Below, in pieces: positions 51,301 to 64,000 of a DNA stretch of 64,000 nt. The position numbers were made by a program, and so were the translations under genes. Each line of letters starts with the position of its first letter. The first letter of the stretch is position 1. The notes under the pieces were generated by a model. That model did not search any database, was not told the DNA's origin, and worked only from the letters and a program-made list of their open reading frames with translations. The DNA comes from Gorsachius magnificus (Eukaryota > Chordata > Aves > Pelecaniformes > Ardeidae), in contig CM067087.1 of assembly GCA_034008185.1 (NCBI GenBank), positions 42,798,590 to 42,862,589 of the forward strand, given 5' to 3'.

Positions 51301-52471
51301 TTTGTGTTTTGCTATCGCTGAGTTTAGTGTAACACAAAAGTAGGAGATTGGCTAGCGCAGGTTTGCATTTTAACAATGTATATTTTTCTAAGATGCCAAC
51401 TGAAATAAGGTCATAGCCAGTTTGAAAGTCAATTAACTCAGGGAGCAGAATGAAAGTTCATACTAATCCACTAATATGCATCTTGGTGGTAATTAATTCA
51501 GGTCTTTCTAGTGGCTTCAGGAAAGTAAATTACTATTCTATAGGAAGAATCTACAAAATGTTTTCTTTGGTTCTAGGGCCTTCAGTTATGATGAATAAAT
51601 AATTGCCATAGTTTTGCTTTACAAAACCATTATATAGTCTTGTAAAACAAATTGATTTCTAGTGTGAATATTGTTCTGCAGAGCAAGGAAAGCAAGCGGC
51701 AAAGAAGGATCAGGTCACTTTTCAAGCTCTGTACTACCATTTAATTTAGCTATGATAAACACTTACCTAGACTTACTGCCTTACAAAGCAGGGTCAGTTG
51801 CCCAGCTAACTTGGAGAATGACATAGTAATTATCTTAAATATCTTAAAAGATATCAAGATGCTCCTTCCCTTTATGTTAAAGAGAATTAGAAAGGACTGT
51901 TCAAGGGTAAACTCCAAGGGTGGAGGGGGTTCACTTTCATTGTAAGGAGCAGGGAGACTCCAAGTGTGATAAGGATTTTTTCCTAAAGTAGTAGGAATTA
52001 TCAACAAAAGTATAGTGACAAATTAGTTCATTTACAGAAAAAATCTCAAATAGACCTAGAATAAGGGCTGTTGACTCAGTCACACAAATCTACAAAATAT
52101 GTCCCTTAACGTAACTTGTCTTTTGTTAGCCACTTATGGTCTACTGAGTTCATAGCTGACTTAGGTTATTAAAATATGGCATAATGATGTGAAATATCTG
52201 CAGAGAAATTAAATGTTTCCATTATAAGGTTTGCATGTTTTGCTTTGAAGTTGATAACCTATTTCACAAATATAAATCTATTTTTTGTAAATTAACCTAT
52301 TTTTTAGTTGAAATCAATGTTGAAATACCAATTACTTGTTACACAAAAATGAAACGTAAAAGTTTCACTCTTTTCATGGTTTGAAAAATGGATGATTCAC
52401 AAGTTGCGTGGTTCTGAGCCCACCAGCCTGCAGTGAAGTTACTCAGCCTTATGGCTTGACATGAAGCCTTA
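48366..52471. other. Unique non-coding DNA
   Basis: The longest unexplained open frame of the window lies here on the minus strand (50231-50725, 164 codons) but has no recognisable domain. Overlapping plus-strand frames (50495-50825) are equally open, which suggests low stop density from composition. A short AATA run is at 50206-50220. Confidence 0.65.
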
Positions 52472-52690
52472 TGAAGAGGGTGTAGAGAGGATGGAGCCAG
52501 ACTCTTCCTGAATGTGCCAGGTGCTGTGACAAGAGGTGACAGACACAAGGTAGAACACAGGAAATGTGATTAGAGATAAGGATTATTTCTTTTTTTAACC
52601 ATGAGTGTCGTCAGATATTGGAAGAGGTGCCCAGAGATATTGTGGGACCCCCACCTTACAAAGCAGTTAAGAATATTCAGGGTGTATGTC
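52472..52690 (+). mobile_element. Diverged CR1 LINE, internal 3' fragment
   Basis: Sequence such as GGTGTAGAGAGGATGGAGCC, CAGACTCTTC, GACAAGAGG, AACACAGGAAAT, a variant of 'ataaggattatttcttt', and GGTGCCCAGAGATATTGTGG follows the order of late CR1 ORF2 (the segment encoding the RTRG, F-KNFF and LP-E-VV-P motifs). Frame is lost through indels and stops, and the 3' UTR and octamer tail are missing or unrecognisable. It is older than the copies at 36.7 and 45.4 kb. Confidence 0.75.
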
Positions 52691-55600
52691 TGCTGGAACA
52701 AACACTTGTTTTGCAAGCACTAGTGGAATACATCAGGCCTATTATATTGGGCCTTACTCTGAAGGCAATCAAAGAGAGAGAAAGGAATTAAAACCATCCA
52801 TTATGGCTCACTGCCAAGCAACCTGAATCCTGGCTCTGTACTAACAGAGCAGGATAATAATACCAATTGGCTCATTGTCTTTTTAAAAAAAGCCATTGCC
52901 ATTCATTCTTTTCTCTAATTGCTACCCAAGCTAGCTTTTCATTTACATGTTACTGTGTTTGGGCTGCCTATCTGAATTCTGGGTTGCTATCTGTTTCAGC
53001 TACTCGTTTGAATAACAACGTGTAGGACCTGTAAGTCTAAGCGCAGCAGTACACCATCCACAGAAAAGCAAAACAGCAGAATGATGGCTTTGTAAGTAGT
53101 GTTTTGCTAACAAGAAAATCCACAGGGAATTATAAAAGGGAGAATGCAAACTAATGGTTGGAAACGACCTTCAAATAAAGATGATCCAGGAAGCATCACG
53201 GTGCGTCACGGTTGGGGCGATGAACTGGGCATCTCAGTGGAAGACTCTTGTTTCTTCTCTCGGCTCTGAAGAGTTGCCTTGCTGCTGTTTCAGGTGGCTC
53301 TCAAATCCTCATGTTGTTGTCTCTTGCACGCATCTCTTAGATCTCTTAGTCCTGCAAAATCTGATCTTTTTGTAGGGTATTACACAGAGCGTGGCTCTTA
53401 AGGAGGCTAATCGCCAGAAGTAGATGAAATTGAGGGAGAGTGTGGTTCAGTTTAGCTGTAAAGTTCAGAAAATTAAAAGTGAAGCCCAAGAGTACATCAG
53501 TAGCTGAAGTGTCATAATGACTTTATAGCACTGTCCCAGGACAGTACGCAGACCATGGATTGAAGGCAATGGAAGGGAAAAGGCCATATGGAGCAGCAGA
53601 TTGCACCTCTTAACTAAGAAGAACAGTTAAATGTGTGATGAAGGGGTTTTGACTAGTCCACGCTCATCTCTTGAAGGCCAAGTATGAATTCCTACAGTCT
53701 TTCTGACCTGAGATTTGATTTCGATTCTTTCTTCCTTTGTAAGACTAGGTATTTAGTCTTCAGATATTTAGGATATTTAGTACAAATTAATTGTCTGGAT
53801 TTGCTTAAAATCAGTGGATATATGAAATGATCAGAAATTACTTCTGGATAGCCAGTTCAGGATGGTTTGAATCAACCAGTGGGTAATGTGGCTCTGTGCT
53901 GACTACAGGGGTGAACTATACGACTGGGTTAACTGAAATATTTAAAGTTAGGTGAAGACTAGGCCATCACTAATGTCTTAGCCTAACAAGTTTTGACAAC
54001 ATAAAATTAAAGTTGGGTGTGAAATCAGGGTGATGTGGTTGCTTACTTCTTGTTTGTTCAGTAACACGAAACCCACAACCATGCTATTAAATGTTACTGT
54101 CCATTCTGGACCTTGAATGGATGCTTTGGTCAAATTTGGCTTCACAAACAGTATAAGCAAAGCAAATAATTCATAAATAAAGTTAGTTTGAAACTACTAC
54201 TCAATACAGAATACTGCAGTACTTGAACATTTCCACATATTTCTGATCTCTATGTTCTCCTCTGCTCTGAAATAGCCATTTATAAAATTGGGATATGGCA
54301 TATCTAGAATGACTCAGTTCATTATTAAAGGATACTGAGCCTGAGAGAGTGGAGATAATTACTTTTGCATACTATTAAAAGTGTTCATAAAAACATGGCA
54401 TTATTTTAAGGTTCAATGAGAGTTATATGCCTAAAATAGCATTAAAATTTTATTTTTTACATTCTACAAATCTAATGACATTTAAAATATGACATTTGGA
54501 AGCTAAAACCTCTAATATCAAATAATGTCAGCGTATGTGGCAGTATTTCTTTCCTGATTACAGACAAATGGCTGTCAATGTCACCTTCAGCACCTGCCAT
54601 TACTTATTATCACTTGTGAAATTCTATTTGTAAAAGTTTTGTAGCATTTTATAGCCATCAGCGAAGTCAATTAATTACAGTCTCCACTGCTACATGAACA
54701 GTGCAATTACTTCACCATTCACTTTGATTTTGTTGACCGGCAGAGTTTTCAGGCAAAAGCTTGGAGTCCAATTAACACGCCATAAGATTGCAGAGAAGCT
54801 GCAGCTCCCATTCCTGTGTGCTTTAGGCTCAGTGTCTGCCATGTGTAACTTTTATTTATTCATCTACTTTTTGGTGATGATGGTGTTCTCATGTGCTACC
54901 ATTTGCATTGCTTTTTAACAAAAACCTCCTTCTGGGTGCTCTTCCTTTCAAATCTGGCACGCATGGGTTTTGAAACACAGGTTGCAACTTGGAAAATAAT
55001 GGATTCAGAGTCAAATCTTCCAGAGTTCTTATTTAAAAATTATCTTGCCTAATTATCCAATTGTAAAAATCTAGATTTTACTGTGTTTATACCTTTTTTT
55101 CCTCTTTTTATCAGCTATCTGCTGTTATGATTGGGTGTCAGACCGAACTTTGAAATTCCAGTTAGCATTTAGTCAGGGCACCACTCAATAAAATTTCACA
55201 TAAGTTAAGTGAAAAAGTGAAGTTTTCTAGTTCTGACCAGCACTATGCTGAGTTCTTCTGAAGCTCAGGCAATTCTTTATTTTGTTTTCAAAATCATTGC
55301 TGAAGGCGACATCAGGATACTGCTATTCGCAGTGTCTCCAACTTTAGGAGCTATTCTTTTCCAAGTGCACAAACTATGAATAAAATACATTTTTCTGCAT
55401 TAATTAGATCTCTCCGTGGTGCAAAGTAAGATACCAAAGCTTTCTGTTCTGCTGTAGAGTGTTTGGGGGGGAAAAAACCCCACAAAACTTCAGTAACAGT
55501 ATTCTACTTTTATTGTAGCAATCAATGAGAACTTAATGTGAGGGTAAACTAAAGGGAAGTGATGGAATCGTATGTTTGGGGACCTGCATATATTTAGAAT

Positions 55601-55769
55601 GAATGGATCGAATATAGTAAAGAGCAAATAAAATAAAAACCATGAGCTGTACAACAGAAGAGCTAAATATAGAAACACTATATCTAAATAAGGGAAGAAT
55701 GAGGGCCAGGTCTGTTACCTAAATGCCTGGTGAAAATATCATGGAAACTAGAAATTCGGTGGAGTTAAA
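52691..55769. other. Unique non-coding DNA
   Basis: No gene recognised; open frames stay below 75 codons. A small tandem duplication ATCTCTTAG x2 is at 53332-53349. Confidence 0.65.
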
Positions 55770-55905
55770 AAGCAACAGCAATGAAAGACTTCAATTGCCC
55801 TGACAGAGAGTGGGCAAGGGTCACAGAAGACCAAGCAGCAGAAATTACATTTTTTGATGCAATGATGACTACTTTAGAGTCTTTTTGCTCCCAAGTGGCA
55901 GATCA
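55770..55905 (+). mobile_element. Possible ancient LINE (CR1-type) endonuclease-region relic
   Basis: 'gacttcaattgccctgacag' followed by AGAGTGGGCAAGGGTCACAG resembles the CR1/L3 endonuclease motif in which GDFN is followed by a P-I-W segment, and the next 80 bases loosely fit the later 'FL-Q-V' part. Frame is not continuous and similarity is modest; chance is possible. Confidence 0.35.
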
Positions 55906-58900
55906 TCTAAACTGAACCAACTAAATCCAGTGATTTCTTTTCCTGGAACCTGGTATGGGGGTGGAGGGGAGAATTGCTTGTGGTTTTGTAGCTTCTGAGG
56001 TTCTTTTGTGGAAATTAAGTATGCAACAGAGAATTAGTATTTTTCAGTAAGTTTTGCAGCCCTGACAAAATACCTTTCTTTTTCCCTCTAGAGAGTTAAC
56101 CACAAAGAATAATAAAAATCACTGCTGTTCTTCAATAAGGAAATTAAATCAGTAAAAAAACCCCTCCTGATAACTAGCAAGTTAAAAATCCCATTGAAGA
56201 TCAGCATCTTCTCAGGTGGATGCTATCAAATCATCATTCTTACAGGGGTAGTATGGCCCACAAAGCCCTTCTTTTGCTTGCTCAGGGGATATGATGAGTG
56301 GAAGTACCTCACAGCCTAGGACACAAATGTATTTTTCCATTAGTCGCTAACCCCCTTGTTTTCAGGGGCACTCCATTTTAATATGCTTCCTATAGAAATT
56401 ATGCGATATTTTACAGGTCAATGTAATCCAAACAGGGTGGCAGGTAAGAAATGGGTGTGACCCGTGAATTGCTGATCAAATGCCTTCTGTTCCAAATTGG
56501 TACCAGCAGGCGCTGGAGCTGTTTCTTGGGGTAATTCTCATTAGTTGGAGCCTACTCTCCTCTTACCATGTGAGGAAATACTGCAGGCATTGCAAAGGAA
56601 ATACTGAAATATTGCAAATTTGGTAATAAAGGGAACTCTGGGCTATAGCAGTTACCAATCGGTTGTTACAGCACGTCTTTAGCATCACATTCCCAAATTT
56701 GCTTAATCATTGAGTTAATTCTCTCTCCTCATCATACGTTCCTCTTTAAGTCAGTTTAGTGACATAGTTCCTACTTACTGTAGTTTTATTAAAAAATTTT
56801 TCTATTGCATATTTATGACTCCAGATATGAATGCAGCCTGGTTCCTCACATGGTTCCCTGGGTCACCTGTCCATTATTCTTCCTAGGAAAAGGGGTGTTG
56901 TAGGGGGTGGCAGAGTGAGGAGGGGAAGGGATTTACAGAGCAAAATCCGCTTTATAAAAGCAGGGCTCACAGTCACTTTTTGTCTCTTTAAAGAGAGAAA
57001 CAGCTCCCTGAATGTATCGGATGGCCCTGAAGGCAAGCGTGCTATCAAGGAGAGGAGACTCTCCCCAGGAGAGCTGAGAACTTCACCATTTGAAGGTGCT
57101 AACAGCAATATTGCAGTGCAGATGACCGAAGCAAATTTAAGAAATGGAAAAAGAGGCAGAAAATGAATGATGATTCACTTTGTCTTTATAGTACCCTTTG
57201 CGTGCACATCAAAACAATTTTAGGTGTAAAGTCCTTTACCGTGCACAACAGGCACAGCCATGTGTTTACTGAGCTTAATACTCAGGCTTTATTGGAAGAT
57301 TGGCTATCAATTACCAGTCAAACTCTGCTTTACCTGAAGCTGAAACCAGTCCAGCAACAAAGAGTACAAAGAGAGTAATTTAAATGCTGTTGTCCTTCCA
57401 CACCTTTTGCACAATATCCCTCTGGCCATGCATCAGCAGCAGTTACCCAGGCAAAAGAAGATGCTGTTCTTAGCATTGGGCATCATGTACTGTATCTATT
57501 CACTCACCTTTTCATGGATCTTACCTTTTGAAACTAAATATTTTCTGTTGTCCTGCTATTGCAAGCAATAGCATACATTATAAAATAGGGGGAAAAAAGA
57601 GCCTAGTTATTGTTATTTGTCTTAATTGCTCTGAATTGTTTTGCTTAAGTTTTTTTTTCAGTACAAAGCAGGCAGTTGTATGAAAGAAGAAAGAAGGCAA
57701 CGCTTTCCTTAAGCTCACCCCTGACAGAAATTGGAAAAAAATGTCACCTTGTTATGTTTTGTCGGTTGATTATAAACACTCTGCTCCTTCCAATGCCAAG
57801 GTGAATGTTGAAACATACTTTTGTGGGATTTGTGTAGGAAATGTGGGTTCTAATGCCTCAAAAATTACACATTGAAAAGCAGAGTTAATATTTATACCAA
57901 CTGTAGAAGACTTTTTGCCAAAGTTATGAGAGTGGGAGAATTTTTGAGAAAAGGTCATGAAAGTGGCTCCTCTTTAATTTTCTTGTATTTTGGTGGGGGG
58001 CTTTTTGTTGCTCTTTATATACATCTCAGTTTTATTCCCCATGAGGCAATTCAAATGAGGGAGAGCAGCTTCTAGACTGATGCTACAGTGGCTCATCAAT
58101 AAAGGTAGATGTACGTAGCATTAGTTAAAAGCATTGTTATGAAAACAATGAAATCTTCAACAGCTGATCTTTAGCTTTAAAGTTATAATAGATATAGATT
58201 TAGGAAAGGGAAGCCCATTTATTCAAAGATTGGCTGCAGTCTAGAAGCATAAAATAAAAACAGAGGAACCATGTTAAGATGTGTCTTCAGAGATTACATG
58301 TAAGAGGACCACATGTCCTAAGTTGAGCAGGCCCAAACTTTTGGGAGGTAGCAGCTGGGCTTGCTCATAAAGGAGCTATGACTTGAAAAGCAATATATAG
58401 GGCTGGAATCCCAAAGAAGACTTGGAACATCTATTCTATTAGCTCCAGTTCCTTCTTAATTTTATATGTATGATTATCCCTTCTTTTTAGGCATGAATAG
58501 CCTGTGCATGTACACATATGGTATCACACTTTCATTTCTGTCCTTGTGTTGTTGCTGGATTTGTGCAGATTTAAGTCAGTTTGAAAGCAAGATACAACCC
58601 AGGAATGAATTAACTTTCCAACTACCACACTGAGATGCTATCCTTCCTTGTTTTCAAACACTTGTTTTCTGACTATATAATGAAACCTGATGTCTTGGAG
58701 GCACATAAGGAATTATTTAAAACATACAAATAGAAATTCACATGTGATATATTTTGAAAATTGAACTGCAAAGATTAAAGAAGGATAACCAAAACCCCAA
58801 CTTTGTATGGCAGAATTTTGTAAAACAGAAGATTAAAACAAGTTTGGAAGAGCCATGAAAATGTGCTTGAAACAGCAAAGAGGAAATCACAAAGATCTTT

Positions 58901-61900
58901 AGAGAAATTCTATTACAAGTGAGAAGGTAGCATTTTCAAAAGCAAAGTTCTGTTGGTAAATGCTGATTTCTGGGCTCCTAAATAAGCAGGCTGATTTTCT
59001 AAAGTAATCGCACATAAAGATTTTCCACTTAAACTATTGCTTTGTGCTCAGCACTTTTGTAGAGAGCCCTACTTCTATTTAAGACCAAGGATGCCAAATC
59101 TGGAAGGCATTTGGGCACATGCTCCTTCCCCACTGAATTCAGCAGTCCTGAATGTGCAAGGAGCTGACGCCCACACCAGCACTTAGGAGACTAAAGCCAG
59201 GTTCCTCTTCTTGGGGAAAAATGTTGCTGGTTACTGCATTTTTGTCACAGGAGGAAATACTGGCTAGCAAGGAATAATTTCTGTTTCTCTTTGAATTCGT
59301 TTAACTTAATTTTTTAAAAAGAACGAACTGGTTTCCACAAAACCAAGCAAATTAACCGTGAATTTCAAATACATACCCACCTAATTTCTTCTATTCCAAT
59401 TTTTTAACCCAGGAGACTTCAGGAACTGAATTCTGTACTCCAGTAAGTGGAAAACCAGACCTGAACAGCTGGCAGATCTTCTGTGGCCATGGGAGGTTGC
59501 TGTAAAGAGGTAACATTATGTATCTTGGAATATTGAGATCTGAGCTCTGCAGGGACCTGCCTGCATGCAGCCTTTGGGTGCAGCTGCCTTCCTGTTCCTA
59601 CAAAGCCATGGGGTTATTTTTTAAGCATTTATGACCAATATGGGATATTATATATACACTAAACTACACCAGGATGCTTTTACTTGCAAATATGACTTCA
59701 CTTTTGCTGCTTTCCAGATTTAGGGTCTGAGACTGTTTCTGGGAGCATATTTCTGGTGTGAGGGAGGATTAACCAGCAGGAGAGTTGGGATATGCAGAGT
59801 GAAATGCAGAATCATCACCGAGGTCTTTAGGCAAAACAAACTTTTGTTCGCAAGACACTCTTTCCTCCCCTCTTCTGTAAAGGGGCACATCCCATTGCCC
59901 CATTCACACCTCAGTCCATCCCAGTGCAGGATCCAGACCTTTTGTCTACTTTCTCAGACAACATTGGTGTCAGCCTGTACAAATCCCGTCCTTTCAAGGC
60001 AGATTGCTTTACCAAGTGGCTCATCACTGAAACAGGCCCATTCCTTCTTGATTAACGAAGGCGTTGTGCCCTCGTGTAACAGCAAGCAAGTTGTAACTCA
60101 GATCATTTTGTCTTTAATACCACCCTACAGTTTCTCTTCTCTCCTGGTTATGGTAGTCCGCTAGTAGATACATCATTTCAAATAACTGAGCTGACAACCC
60201 AGCAAGCACTTAAGCGAATATTGAAATGCTTTCCTGTGTTGAGATGCTTTGGCAGATGCTGAGTTTGCTTTGCAATCGGACTCGGAGCATGCAAGTTTTG
60301 TCTAAGGGCACCTTCCTGAAAAAGTGCCTATGAAAGCGTGTTTGTGCCTCTGATGCTGATGGTATGGGTAGCATGCCACACTTCCCCACTCCTTCAAAGA
60401 GAAAAATAAATATCCGAGCACCTTACATGGTATTTTTGGAAGACAACAGAAACACTTTTCCCCATAGATGGAAAGCCTGTCACCGAACATTTGAAGATTA
60501 TACAAAGCCAGGTGCAAAACCAGATACAGCTTCAATTGTCTTCCTTTGCCCTTGGTCAGGAATCCAGGTCAGGAAAAGTGTGAAGCTTAAACAAATTAAT
60601 TCATTCCCATCGCAAGACTGCGGCGACAATTACTTTGTTGTAACATGTTCAACGTGTTGGAGGGAAGCTCATTTGTTTCTGTGATTACTCCTCTCTCCGC
60701 ACAAACGAACAATAGTGGCACCTTCGGAGCATAACAGCACACATCTGAGGATGTTCAAGACATCCTTCCTCCACGGTATCTGTAATTGAGGTATTGAGCT
60801 GCAGACAGGCAGCAGGCACAGCAATTGTTCAAGCTATTTAGTGTGGATGTTCTTAGGAACAGTTATCCTGCATTCAAATAAAGATAATACACTTCATTGT
60901 GTAGGTTTTGGGTTGGTTGGTTTGTTTTTTCTGTTCAGAAACCTTATAGCTGAATGAAATTAATGCCCTTTTTTTCATTTTGTAGCCTTGAAGCTTGAGA
61001 ATGTCAACGGAGTTATTTATTTCTGCAGACAGTGCAGTTACACGTTGCAAATGAGCAACAAAGTTGTACATCCATTAAAAATTTGAAAGTATGAACAATC
61101 TAAACAGTGCAGAGAGTGAGTGCATAATAGAAAATTCAAGCTAATTTATGTTCATAGCAAAATCAAATTTAAAAAAATCCACACACAGGCGGGTCAGCTG
61201 AAACAGCTGCACCAACTTGCCTCCTTACAGCGGTCGGGGATGCTTTTCCCACTGGCATTTCCCATGCACCTGAGATCAGTGAAACACTGATTTTCCTTGC
61301 AGGAGATTTGGCCACCTGTATGTTTTAGCTGGCACCTCAGCATCGTGGCTCCACACTACAAAAACAGTTGGAAATCTCTGTGATCCCTCCCCAGTCTGGG
61401 AAGTGTGGCAACACCTTTGGTGGGGAAACTGTGGGAGAAGCGACCCCTGCCATGCTGAGGACTTCTCCAGTGACCAGACAGGCAAGGTAAGCAGAGAAGC
61501 ATTAAAGTAATTATAAGAGAAGGGAATAAATGGACAGGAGGAATAAATGAGCACCCATTTCTGCAGAAAATCAAGATAGTGGAAAGCAAAATGAACAAAC
61601 AAAGGAACAGAGAAAGGAAGGAAAAAAAAAAAAGAAAAAATCAAATAGCTTATGTGGAGAGGGTAATGAGGAAGGGTAATTGGAATGACTCATTTATAAG
61701 CCTAAATTAGACTCACTTCTTGTTACTGAGACCTAGTAGGAAGGCTGGCATGGCTGGGATGACAAAATCAACGGTGAGAACCTATTTAAGATGAATCAAT
61801 TAGGGGAGGAAAAGGTACAGAGTGGCGTTTTATAATAAAATTGATGTTAGTTCTTTCCTATCTCAGGAGTAAATGATCTTCAATGCTTATGGCCTCAGAG

Positions 61901-64000
61901 AGAAAGCCAGAACTGCTGTGTGGAACGGGTCCCCAGACCACACCTGAATGACCTGAATATTCTCTTAACACCAGAGGCAATCATGCTGGGAAGGATGGAA
62001 ATATAAACAACCAAAAGCTAATGCATCTCCCATCATCACGTGAGGCTTCCGAGCAAGTGGCACAGGGTGGGAACTCTGCCCATATTCCACTGAATTCAGA
62101 CAGCTGATAAGGAAAAGTCCGAACTCAAGAACATGCTGCATCTTCAGATTGAATAGCAGAGTGTTTCTTGGCATATTGAATGAAGTATACCTAGGAAACA
62201 AAAAGTTCTGTCTTAAATTTCCAAGTTATCTGTCTTGAGCTGATTATATTTATTATGCAAAACCAGAATGAAGTCCAAGAGCTTGATACTTTAAAAATTT
62301 CACAAAGCTGGAAAAAAATGCAAGCCAAACAAACTGTAAGAAAGAATTTATACTGAAAAAGATGTGAATGTTATTTGGGGGTCATAAACAACAGAGAAGA
62401 CTTCACTGGGTTCATTGGTAAACTGGGCTCACATAACACTTACTTCAGTACTGTTGAATGCAGTCCTACGGCCGAGAAGAGGATGGTGGCTGATCCCATT
62501 TGCTGGAGTGTTTGGTCCTGGGAATAAGAAACCCAGAGGACTTATGGCTCATGGTGTGAATTGAACTTAAAAGAAAAAAAAAAAAAAAGGCACAAAAAAA
62601 AGCACGTGAGTGACCCGGTGTTAGTCATATTGGCCAGAGTGCAGAATTTGACTAAGGAGAAAAATGTGATGTGATTGATCAGTGAGCAATCGATCCAGAC
62701 ACCGTCATACTCAGCAGATGCAACTTTTCAAGAACAGGGGCAGTTACCCTGTGGAGCAACTTTGCGGGGATCATTTTGAATTTCTTCCCACTGTGAATAT
62801 TTTGTACAAGACAACACATTTTCTAAGAACGAATATTCTCACTCAAAGAGACGATGTCCTGCGTTGTGTATGATGTCAAAGTTGATCATCGCATTGGTAT
62901 TCATTTCAAGGAAAAAAAATCATAACATTTCTGAATGGACTTTTTTTTTTTTGCTTCCTTAAGATAGTTAATATCTTTCCTAAATCTGACTGGGTCTTTC
63001 ACTTCTTTTTATTGTTGTCTAAATAATGTTTCAAGGAAATGAATTTATTATGAACTGCCCGGAAGAGCTATTCACTCTTCAAAACTGTGGATCTTTGTTT
63101 GATTGGATACTGTCATCCAAATCTGGTTTATATTCAGGTCGTGTTTTTAGAACAGGAAAAAAAAAAACCAACAACCAGTAACACAACTGCACAAGACACT
63201 GAAGAGTGAATCCAACCTTTCCCCGGGAAGCAGAACGTGATTTACATAAACTCGGATTCATTCCCATAACACAGATTACTCAAGCAACAATCATTTTGAC
63301 CTGTTCTAAAAAAGGAATGCATAAATAACACCCAAATAATAATGAATACCTTTTAATACTTAAAGCAAAGGCAGTCTAAAAATTGCTCTTTGGCGGAAAA
63401 CTGTTCTGACCTCTACAGGTTTTTTTCTTACCCAAGTTGTATACCAAAGGTTGTGCATATGGTTCAGAGAGTGTATTCTTGAGAGGCAAGTGAAAGACAG
63501 ATGTTTCTGGACTTGGATTTCTACTAAATAGCAAATGAATGTGGGGACATGCTAAGATGGGATAGGATGCTGGTCTCCATCTGTACTGTCTGACCCAAAT
63601 TAGATCAGGAATCAGTGGGCTGTCACGAATGAATCACACTGAAGCACCTAATAATATAATTGAGTCCCTGACAAGAAGAGGTAGGAGGGGGTTTTGTATT
63701 TGAAATGCTAAAAGGACACCAAAAAAGAAGGGGAGACTGTCACACTGAGAGAATTCCTGTGGCAGTTTGGCTGAAATCAGCCCACTTACAAGACTAGCCT
63801 TCCTGGCTGAGTAATTACCCAGATTTCAGATCTTGTATGGCTGAGCGCTGCTTATTTTTAATTTGATCCGCATTTGTGTTTGTTTTCTAATGTGTTTTAA
63901 GGAAACTTCAGGAGGTGTTTGTGTGGTCTCCAGCTGAGCAGTCTCAGAGGAAGGGGAGGAGCGCAGGGCCGTGGTGGGACCATGCAGGCAGCCGGAGCAC
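55906..64000. other. Unique non-coding DNA, GC rising at the extreme end
   Basis: No gene recognised. Exon-like intervals at 56366-56443 and 61303-61486 (plus) are noted under findings. A 15-base A run is at 62574-62588. The final 70 bases are noticeably GC-richer, with CpGs, but too little is present to say whether an island or exon begins past the edge. Confidence 0.6.
62574..62588. repeat. Poly(A) run, 15 bases
   Basis: Fifteen A residues followed by a second A-rich stretch; simple repeat. Confidence 0.9.

Noticed and set aside
53153..53190. Short CR1-like text ('ggttggaaacgaccttcaaa')
   Set aside because: The match is only about 35 bases, with no octamer tail or neighbouring CR1 sequence.

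Overview
The window looks like nuclear DNA of a bird: AT-rich, sparse in repeats, and carrying several copies of the CR1 retroposon that is characteristic of sauropsid genomes. The clearest copy, at 36721-37326, has the usual CR1 3' end: the last part of the reverse-transcriptase ORF, the 'ggttggactagatgacctctaggggtcccttccaaccc'-type tail (described by position, 37256-37292), and a terminal octamer array related to ATTCTATG. The low repeat load favours a bird over a turtle or crocodile, but the sequence alone does not fix the species. Nothing bacterial, organellar or viral is visible.

No complete protein-coding gene can be supported. The longest open frame with recognisable content is the C-terminal 168 or so residues of CR1 ORF2. 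Other open frames up to about 164 codons have no recognisable domains and fit chance in AT-rich DNA. The window is best read as intergenic DNA or long intron. One weak lead points to the end of a minus-strand gene: a possible terminal coding exon at 22746-22812, a possible upstream exon in compatible phase at 24846-24892, and a canonical-looking poly(A) signal at 19262-19267 that would close a 3' UTR of about 3.5 kb.

Layout: 1-11.6 kb is unique non-coding DNA. 11.6-12.2 kb is rich in homeodomain-type TAATTA motifs and resembles a conserved non-coding element. An old CR1 fragment lies near 16.6 kb. 19.2-22.8 kb holds the possible 3' UTR and terminal exon, with a CpG-dense patch at 19.8-20.0 kb. 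22.8-32.7 kb is unique DNA with a 34-base A run, two more CpG-dense patches (27.0 and 31.9 kb) and a nested AT-rich palindrome cluster (31.65-31.72 kb). From 32.7 kb to the end, CR1 copies of different ages lie in both orientations (32.7, 36.7, 45.4 and 52.5 kb, with tentative ones at 48.3 and 55.8 kb) in otherwise unique DNA. The last 100 bases become GC-richer.

I found no convincing new biological system. The items most worth checking are the possible minus-strand gene end, the CpG-dense patches, the TAATTA-rich block and a few intervals bounded by good splice signals. All need comparative or transcript data.
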